A stretch of DNA of 50,139 nucleotides from Streptomyces mayonensis (GCF_018982965.1 NZ_JACBYP010000057.1:1-50139); one strand, 5' to 3'; positions 1 to 7,998 are shown, counted from the stretch's first letter. Made by a program: numbers and translations. Notes: a model not told the origin generated them from the letters alone.

Positions 1-2
1 GG

Positions 3-950
3 GCAGGTCCAGGCGCGAGTACGGGCGCGGGGGCAGGTCCCGGAGCGGGGGCGGGAACAGGTCCGGGCGCTGGAACAAGTCCGGGGTTCGGTGCGGTGCC
101 GGGGTTCGGTGCGGCGCCGGGGGTCGCGGCGAGTGTGGCGTCCGGCGGGGTGTCGGTTCCGGCATCGGGGCGGGCGCCGGGTCCGTCGTCGGCTCTCGGT
201 TTCGCGGGGCGTTGTGCACTGCGGCTCGGCGTCGCGACCGCGCTGGCGCTGCCGCTCCTTGCCCTGCTGACGGAGGTGTCCGTGGACGCCTCGGTGTCGG
301 TCCTCGGTATCGATGCCTTCGGCGCGGGCCTCGACCTGCACGGGCACCTGGGCGCGGCCCTGCTGCTGGGCGCGGTGTGGGGTGCGGGGGCGGGGGCCGC
401 CGGTGCGTTGCTGGCCCGGGTGAGCGGGGCGGCGGGTACGGGCGCGACGCCGTTGGCACTGAGTGCCTTGACGGTGACGGAGGGTGTCGGGGGTCGTGGC
501 GGTGGAGGCGGCGGAGTCGGTGATCCGGCCGCCGCGAGGGCGCTGTGGGCGGGGCCGTACCGGCCGGGCCTGCCGCACCGGCCGCCCAACGCGAGCACGA
601 ACCCCTATCTGCGGTGGCAGGACAGGGCCGGGCCCGGACCGCAGGAGGACCAGGAGGACCAGGAGGACCGTGTGGGCCAGGCGGCCGGGGCGGGCCAGGA
701 GCGGGACGCCGCGCCACCGCGCGGGAGTGCTGCCGGGCACGAGCAGGAGAGCGGCGCCGACGGGTGGTACGACGTGTACGGGGCTCCTACGGTCGCGGGA
801 CAACCCGGACCCGCACCGGGAACCCCGCGCCGTCCTCCACGACCGGGAGAACGGCCGTCGTCCCGGCCCTGGGGCGAGGTACCCCCGCCACCACCGCCGC
901 CTCCTACCCCGCCTCCCGCACCGCCGCGGAGGCCCGGGGACGGGCAGTGA
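3..950 (+). CDS. C-terminal part of a streptophobe-like hydrophobic membrane protein (5' truncated)
   Basis: The frame is open from the window edge to TGA at 950, so this is the tail of a longer gene. It starts with a Gly/Ala/Pro-rich linker, including an 18-bp repeat around 84-119. Two or three hydrophobic stretches follow (roughly 215-420), then a hydrophilic Arg/Pro/Gly-rich tail that contains LPHRPPNASTNPYLR and ends in poly-Pro. That tail resembles the end of the Streptomyces 'streptophobe' membrane family as I remember it; function unknown. A GTG at 96 could be read as a start, but the frame continues upstream without a stop, so truncation is the better reading. The opposite strand and the other frames are also open here and are treated as shadows of high GC. 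Confidence 0.6.
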   Translation, partial: AGPGASTGAGAGPGAGAGTGPGAGTSPGFGAVPGFGAAPGVAASVASGGVSVPASGRAPGPSSALGFAGRCALRLGVATALALPLLALLTEVSVDASVSVLGIDAFGAGLDLHGHLGAALLLGAVWGAGAGAAGALLARVSGAAGTGATPLALSALTVTEGVGGRGGGGGGVGDPAAARALWAGPYRPGLPHRPPNASTNPYLRWQDRAGPGPQEDQEDQEDRVGQAAGAGQERDAAPPRGSAAGHEQESGADGWYDVYGAPTVAGQPGPAPGTPRRPPRPGERPSSRPWGEVPPPPPPPPTPPPAPPRRPGDGQ

Positions 951-1083
951 CCGACGGTGGAGAGACCTGACCAAGAGACCTGACGGAGAAGGCCGTGGCC
1001 GGACCACCGCGTGCCTGCCCTCCTGTCCGTCAGGCGGACCTCGGCGGCGTCCGGCACCGAGTGCCGGATACGGTGGGAACACC

Positions 1084-2328
1084 ATGAGCGCTACGCAGAC
1101 CTCTGACGTTCCCACGCTTCTCGTCAAGATCTTCGGCAAGGACCGGCCGGGCATCACGGCCGCCCTGTTCGACACTCTCGCCGCCTACTCCGTCGACGTC
1201 GTCGACATCGAGCAGGTCGTCACCCGTGGCCGGATCGTGCTGTGTGCGCTCGTGACCGAGCCGCCCCGCGGTCTGGAGGGCGACCTGCGGGCGACCGTCC
1301 ACAGCTGGGCCGAGTCGCTGAAGCTGCAGGCGGAGATCATCTCCGGCATCGGCGACAACCGGCCGCGCGGTGTCGGCCGCTCCCTGGTCACGGTGCTCGG
1401 GCACCCGCTCACCGCCGAGGCCACGGCGGCCATAGCGGCCCGGATCGCCGAGTCCGGCAGCAACATCGACCGTATCTTCCGGCTGGCGAAGTATCCGGTG
1501 ACGGCCGTCGAGTTCGCCGTGTCCGGCGCGGAGACCGAGCCTCTGCGGACCGCGCTGGCCACCGAGGCCGCGGCGCTCGGCGTGGACATCGCGGTCGTCG
1601 CGGCGGGGCTGCACCGTCGGGCGCAGCGCCTGGTCGTGATGGACGTGGACTCCACCCTGATCCAGGACGAGGTCATCGAGCTGTTCGCCGCGCACGCGGG
1701 CTGCGAGGACAAGGTCGCCGAGGTGACGGCGGCCGCGATGCGCGGGGAGCTGGACTTCGAGCAGTCGCTGCACGCGCGCGTGGCGCTGCTGGCGGGGCTG
1801 GACGCCTCGGTGGTGGAGAAGGTCCGCGCGGAGGTACGGCTGACGCCGGGCGCCCGCACCCTGATCCGCACCCTGAAGCGGCTCGGCTACCAGGTGGGCG
1901 TCGTCTCCGGCGGCTTCACCCAGGTCACCGATGATCTGCAGGAGCGGCTGGGGCTGGACTTCGCCCAGGCCAACACGCTGGAGATCGTCGACGGGCGGCT
2001 GACCGGCCGGGTGACCGGGGAGATCGTGGACCGGGCGGGCAAGGCACGGCTGCTGCGCCGGTTCGCCGAGCAGGCGGGCGTGCCGCTCTCGCAGACCGTG
2101 GCGATCGGTGACGGCGCCAACGACCTGGACATGCTGAACGCGGCCGGGCTCGGGGTCGCCTTCAACGCGAAACCGGTGGTGCGCGAGGCGGCGCACACCG
2201 CGGTGAACGTGCCCTTCCTGGACACGGTCCTCTATCTGCTCGGCATCACCCGCGAGGAGGTCGAGGCCGCCGACACGCTGGACGAGGGTCTCGGCGCGGG
2301 AGTCGGTCTGCCGCTCGGCCGGGCCTGA
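1084..2328 (+). CDS. serB: Phosphoserine phosphatase SerB with N-terminal ACT domains
   Basis: Dephosphorylates 3-phosphoserine, the last step of serine synthesis, in the cytoplasm. The 414-aa protein has the SerB2 layout: two ACT-like regulatory modules (about residues 8-85 and 95-175), then a HAD phosphatase domain. HAD motif I is DVDST with nucleophile Asp187 and Asp189. Motif II lies in VVSGGF, and the last motif is GDGANDLDML. ATG 1084 is chosen because MSATQTSDVP leads straight into the first ACT strand; the frame is open much further upstream (to about 484), but that stretch overlaps the preceding gene. No strong Shine-Dalgarno is visible. The gene stands alone and converges on the SixA-like gene across a long hairpin. 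ACT domains suggest amino-acid feedback; that is family knowledge, not shown here. Confidence 0.93.
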   Translation: MSATQTSDVPTLLVKIFGKDRPGITAALFDTLAAYSVDVVDIEQVVTRGRIVLCALVTEPPRGLEGDLRATVHSWAESLKLQAEIISGIGDNRPRGVGRSLVTVLGHPLTAEATAAIAARIAESGSNIDRIFRLAKYPVTAVEFAVSGAETEPLRTALATEAAALGVDIAVVAAGLHRRAQRLVVMDVDSTLIQDEVIELFAAHAGCEDKVAEVTAAAMRGELDFEQSLHARVALLAGLDASVVEKVRAEVRLTPGARTLIRTLKRLGYQVGVVSGGFTQVTDDLQERLGLDFAQANTLEIVDGRLTGRVTGEIVDRAGKARLLRRFAEQAGVPLSQTVAIGDGANDLDMLNAAGLGVAFNAKPVVREAAHTAVNVPFLDTVLYLLGITREEVEAADTLDEGLGAGVGLPLGRA

Positions 2329-2354
2329 CCGGCGATCCGCTGTCATCGGTGATG

Positions 2355-2414
2355 GGACACTTTGTCCCGGCGACACGCCGGCGTAGACGGCGTGTCGCCC
2401 GGGACAAACTGTCC
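2355..2414. terminator. Long hairpin between convergent serB and sixA-like genes
   Basis: Arms 2355-2380 and 2388-2414 are complementary over about 26 bp with one mismatch and one bulged base, around a 7-nt loop. It lies 26 nt after serB and 45 nt before the stop of the opposing gene, so it can terminate both. There is no U tract, as is common in Streptomyces. Confidence 0.8.
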
Positions 2415-2458
2415 AATCGAGCAGCCAACGCCCGGGCCCGACCAGTCGCTGGCTCCGG

Positions 2459-2977
2459 TCAGTCCGTCGGCGCCCAGTAGTCGACCAGTGAGGCGCGGCC
2501 GGGCTCGACGTCCTTCCAGTCACCCGTGAAGGTCAGGACGGCGAAGGCTGCGGTCGGGAAGCCCCGGCGGCCCATCCGCTCACGGACCTCGTCCTCGGCC
2601 GAGCCCGCCAGGATCTCGGCGAGCCCCTCCATACCCGGGTTGTGGCCGATGACCAGCACATTGCGCAGGTCGTCGGGGGTCTCGTTGAGCACGGCGATCA
2701 GCTCGCCGGGTGAGGCCTCGTAGATCCGCTCCTCGTAGACGGTTTTCGGCCGGTGCGGGAACTCCTGGACGGCGAGCTTCCAGGTCTCGCGGGTCCGGGT
2801 CGACGTGGAGCACAGGGCCTGGTCGAACGGGACACCGGTGTCCGCCAGCCGGCGCCCGGCCTCTGCGGCGTCCTTGCGGCCCCGCTCGGCGAGCGGTCGC
2901 TCGTGGTCGGTCACCTGTGGCCAGTCGGCTTTCGCATGCCGGAAAAGGACAATCCTGCGGGGTTCTGCGACGCTCAT
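2459..2977 (-). CDS. SixA-like histidine phosphatase
   Basis: A 172-aa histidine (branch 1) phosphatase. The phospho-accepting motif is LFRHAKAD near the N-terminus (RHA instead of RHG, as in SixA), and the second conserved histidine is in VIGHNPG. Length and motif spacing match SixA, which removes phosphate from phosphohistidine in E. coli; the target here cannot be told. ATG 2977 is the first start in frame and leads directly into the RHA strand. The gene is monocistronic, with the small membrane protein gene (start 3349) upstream on the same strand and 93 nt between them. A small-molecule phosphatase role is the main alternative. Confidence 0.82.
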   Translation of the reverse strand: MSVAEPRRIVLFRHAKADWPQVTDHERPLAERGRKDAAEAGRRLADTGVPFDQALCSTSTRTRETWKLAVQEFPHRPKTVYEERIYEASPGELIAVLNETPDDLRNVLVIGHNPGMEGLAEILAGSAEDEVRERMGRRGFPTAAFAVLTFTGDWKDVEPGRASLVDYWAPTD

Positions 2978-3070
2978 GGCATCCAGCTTCGCATGAAACA
3001 GACCACGGGGCGCAGGGAGTTGACATGCGGATTCACCGCTGTGAGCACTTCCGGGGCCGTCGGCGCGGCC

Positions 3071-3349
3071 TCAGCGCAGGATCAGCTGCTGCAGTCGCTC
3101 CAGGAGGTGGAGGATCGCGGGCTGCTCGGTGGCCGCCTGGGCGTCGGCCGGGTTGAGTATCAGCAGGAGCAGCGTCATGAAGGCGAGGACGGGCAGGGCG
3201 AGGGCCCACCAGCGCAGCCGCGTCTCGACGCCGCTCCCGGTCGTCCCGGTCGTCCCGCTCGTCGCGGCCGCCCCGCTCGTCGCAGCGGCCACAGTCGCCC
3301 CGGTCGCCCTCGCGGCCCGTGGAGGCCCGGTGTGGGTGGTGACCGCCAT
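3071..3349 (-). CDS. Small single-pass membrane protein, function unknown
   Basis: A 92-aa protein starting MAVTTHTGPP. It has a Thr/Ala/Gly-rich N-terminus, one clear membrane helix (WWALALPVLAFMTLLLLIL), and a short amphipathic C-terminal segment ending LLERLQQLILR. The start is set by GGAGG five bases upstream of ATG 3349; an in-frame start at 3412 exists but has no such site. It lies upstream of the sixA-like gene on the same strand. I do not recognise the family beyond a conserved Streptomyces small protein; the C-terminal amphipathic helix could mediate association with a partner. Confidence 0.7.
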   Translation of the reverse strand: MAVTTHTGPPRAARATGATVAAATSGAAATSGTTGTTGSGVETRLRWWALALPVLAFMTLLLLILNPADAQAATEQPAILHLLERLQQLILR

Positions 3350-3481
3350 GAGTGCCTCCGCTGGTCTTCGAGCTCCCTGGTCCGTGCTCCGCGGTCCGCC
3401 TGTCGCGGGCACATCTCGAAGTTACGGAATCCGCGGGCCCCAACCCATCCGGAAGTCCACCCACTTGACCCTGACCCTCAC

Positions 3482-3507
3482 CCCCTAGGGGACGGGGGGT
3501 TAACCCC
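3482..3507. other. Two adjacent short palindromes upstream of a small gene
   Basis: CCCCTAGGGG (3482-3491) and GGGGTTAACCCC (3496-3507) are both perfect palindromes, four bases apart. They lie between the end of the tiny gene at 3531 and the start at 3349, so they could be a terminator for the former or a control site for the latter. Confidence 0.4.
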
Positions 3508-3530
3508 ACCCTCGAAAGCGGGAGCGGAGG

Positions 3531-3647
3531 TCACGGCGAGGCGATCGTCGCGATGATACCGATGATCACGAAGATCACCAGGAAGGAACCGAAGACGATG
3601 AGCATCTTCTTCTGGCCGTGCTGCGGGTTCGGGTCGAGGACTGGCAT
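3531..3647 (-). CDS. SGM_5486-type transporter-associated small membrane protein
   Basis: A 38-aa ORF translated from ATG 3647: MPVLDPNPQHGQKKMLIVFG, then a single hydrophobic helix ending IIATIASP. It matches, from memory, the small family called SGM_5486 transporter-associated protein, which sits beside MFS exporters. Here it lies 87 nt downstream of the MFS gene on the same strand, which supports that call and suggests co-transcription. It is probably a membrane accessory peptide; the mechanism is unknown. Confidence 0.75.
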   Translation of the reverse strand: MPVLDPNPQHGQKKMLIVFGSFLVIFVIIGIIATIASP

Positions 3648-3734
3648 GCGGCAAGTCTCGCATCCGCGCCGACGACCGGGTCCGGCGGGCCGCCACACCG
3701 CACGGCCGGGACACCGCCGCGCCGTCCGCCCGGA

Positions 3735-5072
3735 TCAGCGGCCCGCCTCGTCCTCCACCGTGCGGTCGCGCCCCGCCAGGACACCCACCACGATCTGCGG
3801 CACCATCAGGGCGCACATCAGCGTGATCGGCAGGCCCCACCCGCCGCTGTGCTGGTAGAGCACGCCCACGAGGAGAGGTCCCGGGATGGAGATCAGGTAG
3901 CCGGTGCTCTGTGCGAAGGCGGACAGCTGGGCGACGCCCGCACCGGTCCTGGCCCGCATGCCGACCATGGTCAGCGCGAGCGGGAAGGCGCAGTTGGAGA
4001 CGCCGAGCAGCAGGGCCCAGGCCCAGGCGCCGCCGACCGGGGCGAAGTACAGACCGGCGTATCCGGCGAGTCCGCACACGCCGAGGACCACGACGATCGG
4101 CCCCTGGTGGGGCAGCCGGGTGGCGACGCGCGGGATGACGAAGGCGAGCGGTACGCCCATCACCATGATGACGGCGAGCAGCAGCCCGGCGGTGCCCGCC
4201 GAGACGCCGGAGTCCCGGAAGATCTGGGCCATCCACCCCATCGTGATGTAGGCGGCGGTGGCCTGGAGTCCGAAGAAGACGGCCAGCGCCCAGGCCGTGC
4301 GGCTGCGCGTGATCCGCAGCGGGGGCTGCTCGGCGGCCGGCGCGGCTCCCTGGCCCCCCGAGGTCCCCGCGGCCCCCTCCTGCGCCGGTGCGGCCGTCGG
4401 CGCCTCGCGGTGCCGTACGAACGGGACCCACGGCAGGACGGCCGCCGCCCCCAGCGCGGCCCACACCGCGAGGCCGGGCTGCCAGCCGCCGCCCAGGGCG
4501 TTCGTCACGGGCACGGTCGCGGCGGCCGCGACGGAGGTGCCGAAGGCGAGGGCCATCGAGTACAGGCCGGTCATCGAGCCGACCCGGTCGGGGAAGTACC
4601 GCTTGACGATGACCGGCATCAGGACGTTGCTGACCGCGATGCCCATCAGCGCGAGGGCGGTGGCCGCCAGGAATCCGGCCGTGCCGCCGGCGTACGGGCG
4701 TATCAGCAGGCCCGCGGTGATGGCGACCATGCCGGCGCAGACGACCGCGCCGGGGCCGAAGCGGCGGGCGAGCCGGGGCGCCATGACCCCGAAGACGGCG
4801 AAGCAGAGCGGGGGTACGGAGGTGAGGAGTCCGGCGACGCTGCCGCTCATGCCGAGCCCGTCGCGGACCTCCTCCAGGAGGGCGCCCAGGCTGGTGATGG
4901 CGGGACGCAGGTTGAACGCGGCCAGGACGATCCCGAGGACGAGCAGGCGGGTCGTCCACGGCGTCCACGCGCGCGCGGAGGGCGCCTTGCCGGGCACTGC
5001 ACGCGTCGCCGGTGTCGTACGGGTCTCCGACATGTCCGTACGGGTCTCCGTCCGGGTTTCCTCACTAACCAT
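3735..5072 (-). CDS. MFS transporter, CynX/NimT-like
   Basis: About 445 aa with twelve predicted membrane helices in two halves, separated by an Ala/Pro/Gly-rich cytoplasmic loop (about residues 215-245). The segment LAAFNLRPAITSLG after the first helix is typical of the CynX/NimT (cyanate/nitroimidazole) MFS branch. Substrate unknown; an efflux pump is likely from the divergent regulator. The start is uncertain: in-frame ATGs at 5084, 5081, 5072 and 5033 all precede the first helix, and none has a strong ribosome site. The N-terminus has short ETRT repeats. The gene diverges from a FadR-type regulator (5140), and the palindrome at 5087-5101 lies next to the start, so local autoregulation is expected. 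Confidence 0.85.
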   Translation of the reverse strand: MVSEETRTETRTDMSETRTTPATRAVPGKAPSARAWTPWTTRLLVLGIVLAAFNLRPAITSLGALLEEVRDGLGMSGSVAGLLTSVPPLCFAVFGVMAPRLARRFGPGAVVCAGMVAITAGLLIRPYAGGTAGFLAATALALMGIAVSNVLMPVIVKRYFPDRVGSMTGLYSMALAFGTSVAAAATVPVTNALGGGWQPGLAVWAALGAAAVLPWVPFVRHREAPTAAPAQEGAAGTSGGQGAAPAAEQPPLRITRSRTAWALAVFFGLQATAAYITMGWMAQIFRDSGVSAGTAGLLLAVIMVMGVPLAFVIPRVATRLPHQGPIVVVLGVCGLAGYAGLYFAPVGGAWAWALLLGVSNCAFPLALTMVGMRARTGAGVAQLSAFAQSTGYLISIPGPLLVGVLYQHSGGWGLPITLMCALMVPQIVVGVLAGRDRTVEDEAGR

Positions 5073-5086
5073 GAGGTCCATCATAG

Positions 5087-5101
5087 AATCATGGGATGAT
5101 T
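5087..5101. promoter_or_regulatory. Candidate GntR-family operator
   Basis: AATCAT-GGG-ATGATT is a perfect 6-bp inverted repeat with a 3-bp spacer, unusually AT-rich for the region. It sits between the divergent MFS gene and the GntR/FadR gene. FadR-type regulators often bind such short palindromes between themselves and their target. Confidence 0.55.
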
Positions 5102-5139
5102 GATTGTCCACTCGCGCCCCGCACGTCCGAAGGTGAGCC

Positions 5140-5826
5140 ATGCCACTGAGCCATCCCCGCCGTTCAGCGCTGTCGGAGCAGGTCATCTCGGCGTTGCGGC
5201 AGCAGATCGCCTCGGGCGAGTGGCCGGTCGGCTCCCGCATCCCGACCGAGCCCGAGCTGGTCGAACAGCTCGGGGTCGCGCGGAACACGGTCCGCGAGGC
5301 GGTCCGCGCGCTGGCCCACAACGGCCTGCTGGACATCCGCCAGGGCTCGGGCACGTACGTCGTGGCGACCAGTGAGCTGGCGGGCGTGATGCAGCGCCGC
5401 TTCGCGGAGACCGACCCCCGGCACATCGCGGAGCTGCGTTCCACGCTGGAGTCGGCCGCCGCGCGGTTCGCCGCCGAACGGCGCACGGAGAAGGACCTCA
5501 AGCAGCTCGACGCGCTGCTCGTGCGCCGCGAGGAGGCCTTCGAGACGGGCGACACGGAGGCGTTCGTGACGGCGGACGCCAACTTCCACCTGGCCGTCGT
5601 GGCCGCCTCGCACAACGACGCGATGACGGCGATGTACGCGGACCTGGACGAGGTGATGCGGGACTGGCTGCGCGGGGACGTCGGCAGTGAGCTGACGCCC
5701 GACGCGCACATGGACCACACCCGCCTGGTGGACGCGATCCGCGCGGGGGACGCCGAGACGGCGCGCCGGGAGGCGGCGGACTACCCGTTCCTGTGCCACC
5801 CCGGCCGGTTCCGCACGATCGGCTGA
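5140..5826 (+). CDS. GntR-family (FadR/FCD) transcriptional regulator
   Basis: A 228-aa regulator. An N-terminal winged helix-turn-helix (residues 5-75) has the GntR signature: ASGEWPVGSRIPTEPELVEQ, then GVARNTVREAVRAL and the wing RQGSGTYV. An all-helical FCD ligand domain follows (about 85-220), with conserved Asp/His positions (DANFHLAVV, HNDAM, DHTRLVDAI) that bind a metal or carboxylate in the family. AAGGTG lies 5 nt before ATG 5140. It is divergent from the MFS gene and most likely represses it, lifted by an unknown ligand. A GC-rich hairpin 48 nt after the stop ends the transcript. Confidence 0.88.
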   Translation: MPLSHPRRSALSEQVISALRQQIASGEWPVGSRIPTEPELVEQLGVARNTVREAVRALAHNGLLDIRQGSGTYVVATSELAGVMQRRFAETDPRHIAELRSTLESAAARFAAERRTEKDLKQLDALLVRREEAFETGDTEAFVTADANFHLAVVAASHNDAMTAMYADLDEVMRDWLRGDVGSELTPDAHMDHTRLVDAIRAGDAETARREAADYPFLCHPGRFRTIG

Positions 5827-5873
5827 GCTGGGCGACACGCCCGGGGCGGAAGACACGCCGGGGAGACATGCCG

Positions 5874-5907
5874 GGGGCCCGCCCCTCCCCTGGAGGATGC
5901 GGGCCCC
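5874..5907. terminator. Hairpin after the GntR gene
   Basis: GGGGCCCGC (5874-5882) and GCGGGCCCC (5899-5907) form a perfect 9-bp stem with a 16-nt loop, 48 nt past the regulator's stop and between convergent genes. Confidence 0.7.
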
Positions 5908-5915
5908 GCGTAAGC

Positions 5916-5940
5916 GATCACCGATCGGTGATCAGCGATC
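5916..5940. repeat. Four GATC sites at exact 7-bp spacing, with an 18-bp palindrome
   Basis: GATC occurs at 5916, 5923, 5930 and 5937, giving GATCNNN heptads in tandem. Positions 5916-5933 are also one perfect 18-bp palindrome. It lies 13 nt from the stop of fabI, between the convergent gntR and fabI genes. It could be a terminator hairpin or a protein-binding array. Confidence 0.65.
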
Positions 5941-5952
5941 CGCGACCGTCGC

Positions 5953-6720
5953 TCAGGCGCCGATGGCGTGCAGACCGCCGTCGACGTGGATGATCTCGCC
6001 CGTGGTCTTGGGGAACCAGTCGCTCAGCAGCGCCACGATGCCGCGGCCGGCCGGCTCCGGGTCCTTCAGGTCCCACTCCAGCGGGGAGCGGCTGTCCCAC
6101 ACGGAGGCGAGGTCGGCGAAGCCCGGGATGGACTTGGCGGCCATGGAGCCGATCGGGCCCGCCGAGACCAGGTTGCAGCGGATCTTCTGCTTGCCCAGGT
6201 CACGGGCCATGTAGCGGCTGGTGGCCTCCAGCGCGGCCTTGGCCGGGCCCATCCAGTCGTACTGCGGCCAGGCGTACTGCGCGTCGAAGGTCAGGCCGAC
6301 GACGGAGCCGCCGTTCTGCATCAGCGGCAGGCAGGCCATGGTCAGCGACTTCAGGGAGTACGCGGAGACGTGCATGGCGGTGGCGACCGACTCGAACGGC
6401 GTGTTCAGGAAGTTGCCGCCGAGCGCGTCCTGCGGTGCGAAACCGATGGAGTGCACGACGCCGTCGAGCCCGCCCAGCTCCTCGCCGACCACGTCGGCGA
6501 GCCGCCCGAGGTGCTCGTCGTTGGTGACGTCCAGCTCGATGACCTTGGTGGGCTTGGGCAGCTTCTTGGCGATGCGCTCGGTCAGGGTGGGCCGCGGGAA
6601 GGCGGTCAGGATGATCTCGGCGCCCTGCTCCTGGGCCAGCTTGGCGGCGTGGAAGGCGATGGAGGACTCCATCAGCACACCGGTGATCAGGACGCGCTTG
6701 CCCTCGAGGATTCCGCTCAT
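5953..6720 (-). CDS. fabI: Enoyl-[acyl-carrier-protein] reductase (NADH), InhA/FabI type
   Basis: Reduces trans-2-enoyl-ACP in the last step of each fatty acid elongation cycle. The 255-aa SDR-fold protein starts MSGILEGKRVLITGV and keeps the InhA-like cofactor region (GVLMESSIAFHAAK), SIGFAPQ, and the FabI/InhA catalytic pair Tyr154 and Lys161 in YDWMGPAK. Its C-terminal half closes with IIHVDGG. It is the second gene of a fabG-fabI operon, starting 5 nt after the fabG stop, which implies coupled translation. It is the only enoyl reductase gene in the window. The family is the target of isoniazid- and triclosan-type inhibitors. Confidence 0.95.
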   Translation of the reverse strand: MSGILEGKRVLITGVLMESSIAFHAAKLAQEQGAEIILTAFPRPTLTERIAKKLPKPTKVIELDVTNDEHLGRLADVVGEELGGLDGVVHSIGFAPQDALGGNFLNTPFESVATAMHVSAYSLKSLTMACLPLMQNGGSVVGLTFDAQYAWPQYDWMGPAKAALEATSRYMARDLGKQKIRCNLVSAGPIGSMAAKSIPGFADLASVWDSRSPLEWDLKDPEPAGRGIVALLSDWFPKTTGEIIHVDGGLHAIGA

Positions 6721-6725
6721 GGTGA

Positions 6726-7430
6726 TCAGTGACCCATTCCCAGTCCGCCGTCTACGGGGATGACGGCTCCAGTGATGTACGAGGCGTCGTCCGACGCGAG
6801 GAACCGCACCGTCGCGGCGATCTCCTCCGACCGCGCGTACCGGCCCAGCGGCACCTGCGCGAGGATCTTGGCCTGCTGCTCCTCGCTCAGCTCCCTGGTC
6901 ATGTCGGTGTCGACGAAGCCCGGCGCGACGACGTTGAAGGTGAGGTTGCGCGAGCCCAGCTCACGGGCGAGGGAGCGCGCGAAGCCGACCATCGCGGCCT
7001 TGGAGGCGGCGTAGTTCGCCTGCCCCGCCGAGCCGAGCAGCCCGACCACGGAGGAGATGAGGACGACGCGGCCCTTCTTGGCGCGCAGCATGCCGCGGTT
7101 GGCGCGCTTGACGACGCGGAAGGTGCCGGTGAGGTTGGTCTCCACGACGGACGTGAAGTCCTCCTCCGACATCCGCATGAGGAGCTGGTCCTTGTTGATG
7201 CCGGCGTTGGCGATCAGGACCTCGACGGGGCCGTGCGCTTCCTCGATCTCCTTGTAGGCCTGCTCCACCTGCTCGGTGTCGGTGATGTCGCACTTGACGG
7301 CCAGGAAGCCCTCCGGCGGCTCACCCGAGCGGTACGTGATCGCGACGTTGTCGCCGGCGTCGGCGAAGGCGCGGGCGATGGCGAGGCCGATGCCCCGGTT
7401 TCCTCCGGTGACGAGAACCGAGCGGCTCAA
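6726..7430 (-). CDS. fabG: 3-oxoacyl-[acyl-carrier-protein] reductase FabG
   Basis: NADPH-dependent reduction of beta-ketoacyl-ACP in fatty acid elongation. The 234-aa classical SDR has the cofactor motif TGGNRGIG at residues 8-15, NAG at 75-77, catalytic Ser127, and the YAASK motif with Tyr140 and Lys144, ending in VIPVDGGLGMGH. The start is TTG at 7430, preceded by an AAAGGGTGA ribosome site; no ATG or GTG fits the N-terminal strand SRSVLVTGG as well. It is first in the operon with fabI. The upstream 170 nt carry no gene and presumably hold the promoter, which I could not pin down. Confidence 0.94.
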   Translation of the reverse strand: MSRSVLVTGGNRGIGLAIARAFADAGDNVAITYRSGEPPEGFLAVKCDITDTEQVEQAYKEIEEAHGPVEVLIANAGINKDQLLMRMSEEDFTSVVETNLTGTFRVVKRANRGMLRAKKGRVVLISSVVGLLGSAGQANYAASKAAMVGFARSLARELGSRNLTFNVVAPGFVDTDMTRELSEEQQAKILAQVPLGRYARSEEIAATVRFLASDDASYITGAVIPVDGGLGMGH

Positions 7431-7602
7431 CGGATCACCCTTTCCCTAGCGGTCGTACACCCGCCGGAGCGCCCTCGCGGAGGGCACCGACGGCAGGCGG
7501 CTTCCTCGAAAACCTATCGGTCCCGGACCTCCCGCAGAGACTCGGGCACCCACAGTGGCTTACGGGGCTGACTGTCGGGTCCCTACAGAACCGCGCGGGG
7601 CT

Positions 7603-7998
7603 TCAGTCCTCCATGCCGGGCGCGTGGGCGGGCAGACCTTCCGCGCGAGCCGTCTCCAGCATTCTGCGGTCGTAGGTCACCAGAGCCGTCAGGTCGTCCC
7701 GTAGCGCCAGTGCGCTGGCCACATGGACGGCGTCCATTGTTTTCAGGCGCCCGACCAGCAACGCCGCTCCGTCGCGCACCTCTCGGGTGAGGAGAATTTC
7801 GGTGATGCGGACGTCGAGGTCCTCCATCGCCTTGGGAAAGTGCCCCATGAGGTCCAGTGTCCGTACGGTCTCGACGAAGCCGAGGGTGCTGGTGGCGAGC
7901 GGCTCCGTGGCCCGCTGCTGAAGGAAGGCGTCCAACGCACCCCAGTGACTGCGCCGGGCCATCCAGGTGACCAACGCCGACGTATCCATGCAGATCAA
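7603..7998 (-). CDS. PIN-domain (VapC-like) ribonuclease toxin
   Basis: A 131-aa PIN-domain protein, the usual VapC size. It begins MICMDTSALV, and the four acidic residues that hold the catalytic metal are all present: Asp5, Glu43 (in GFVETVRTL), Asp89 (in TMDAVHVAS) and Asp110 (in TYDRRML). VapC toxins cleave specific RNAs and are held inactive by a small partner. TTG 7998 is preferred over ATG 7989 because it restores the family's hydrophobic first strand; it overlaps the stop of the upstream ATPase gene as TTGA. No separate VapB-like ORF is visible, so the ATPase gene, with an acidic tail, holds the place of the antitoxin. Base composition is less GC-extreme than in the flanking genes. 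Confidence 0.82.
   Translation of the reverse strand: MICMDTSALVTWMARRSHWGALDAFLQQRATEPLATSTLGFVETVRTLDLMGHFPKAMEDLDVRITEILLTREVRDGAALLVGRLKTMDAVHVASALALRDDLTALVTYDRRMLETARAEGLPAHAPGMED

Noticed and set aside
1030..2523. A 497-codon minus-strand open frame over serB
   Set aside because: No recognisable motif; SerB motifs are on the plus strand and the hairpin would lie inside it.
3478..4968. 496-codon alternative frame opposite or within the MFS gene
   Set aside because: Arg/His-rich shadow; the MFS helices are in the other minus-strand frame.
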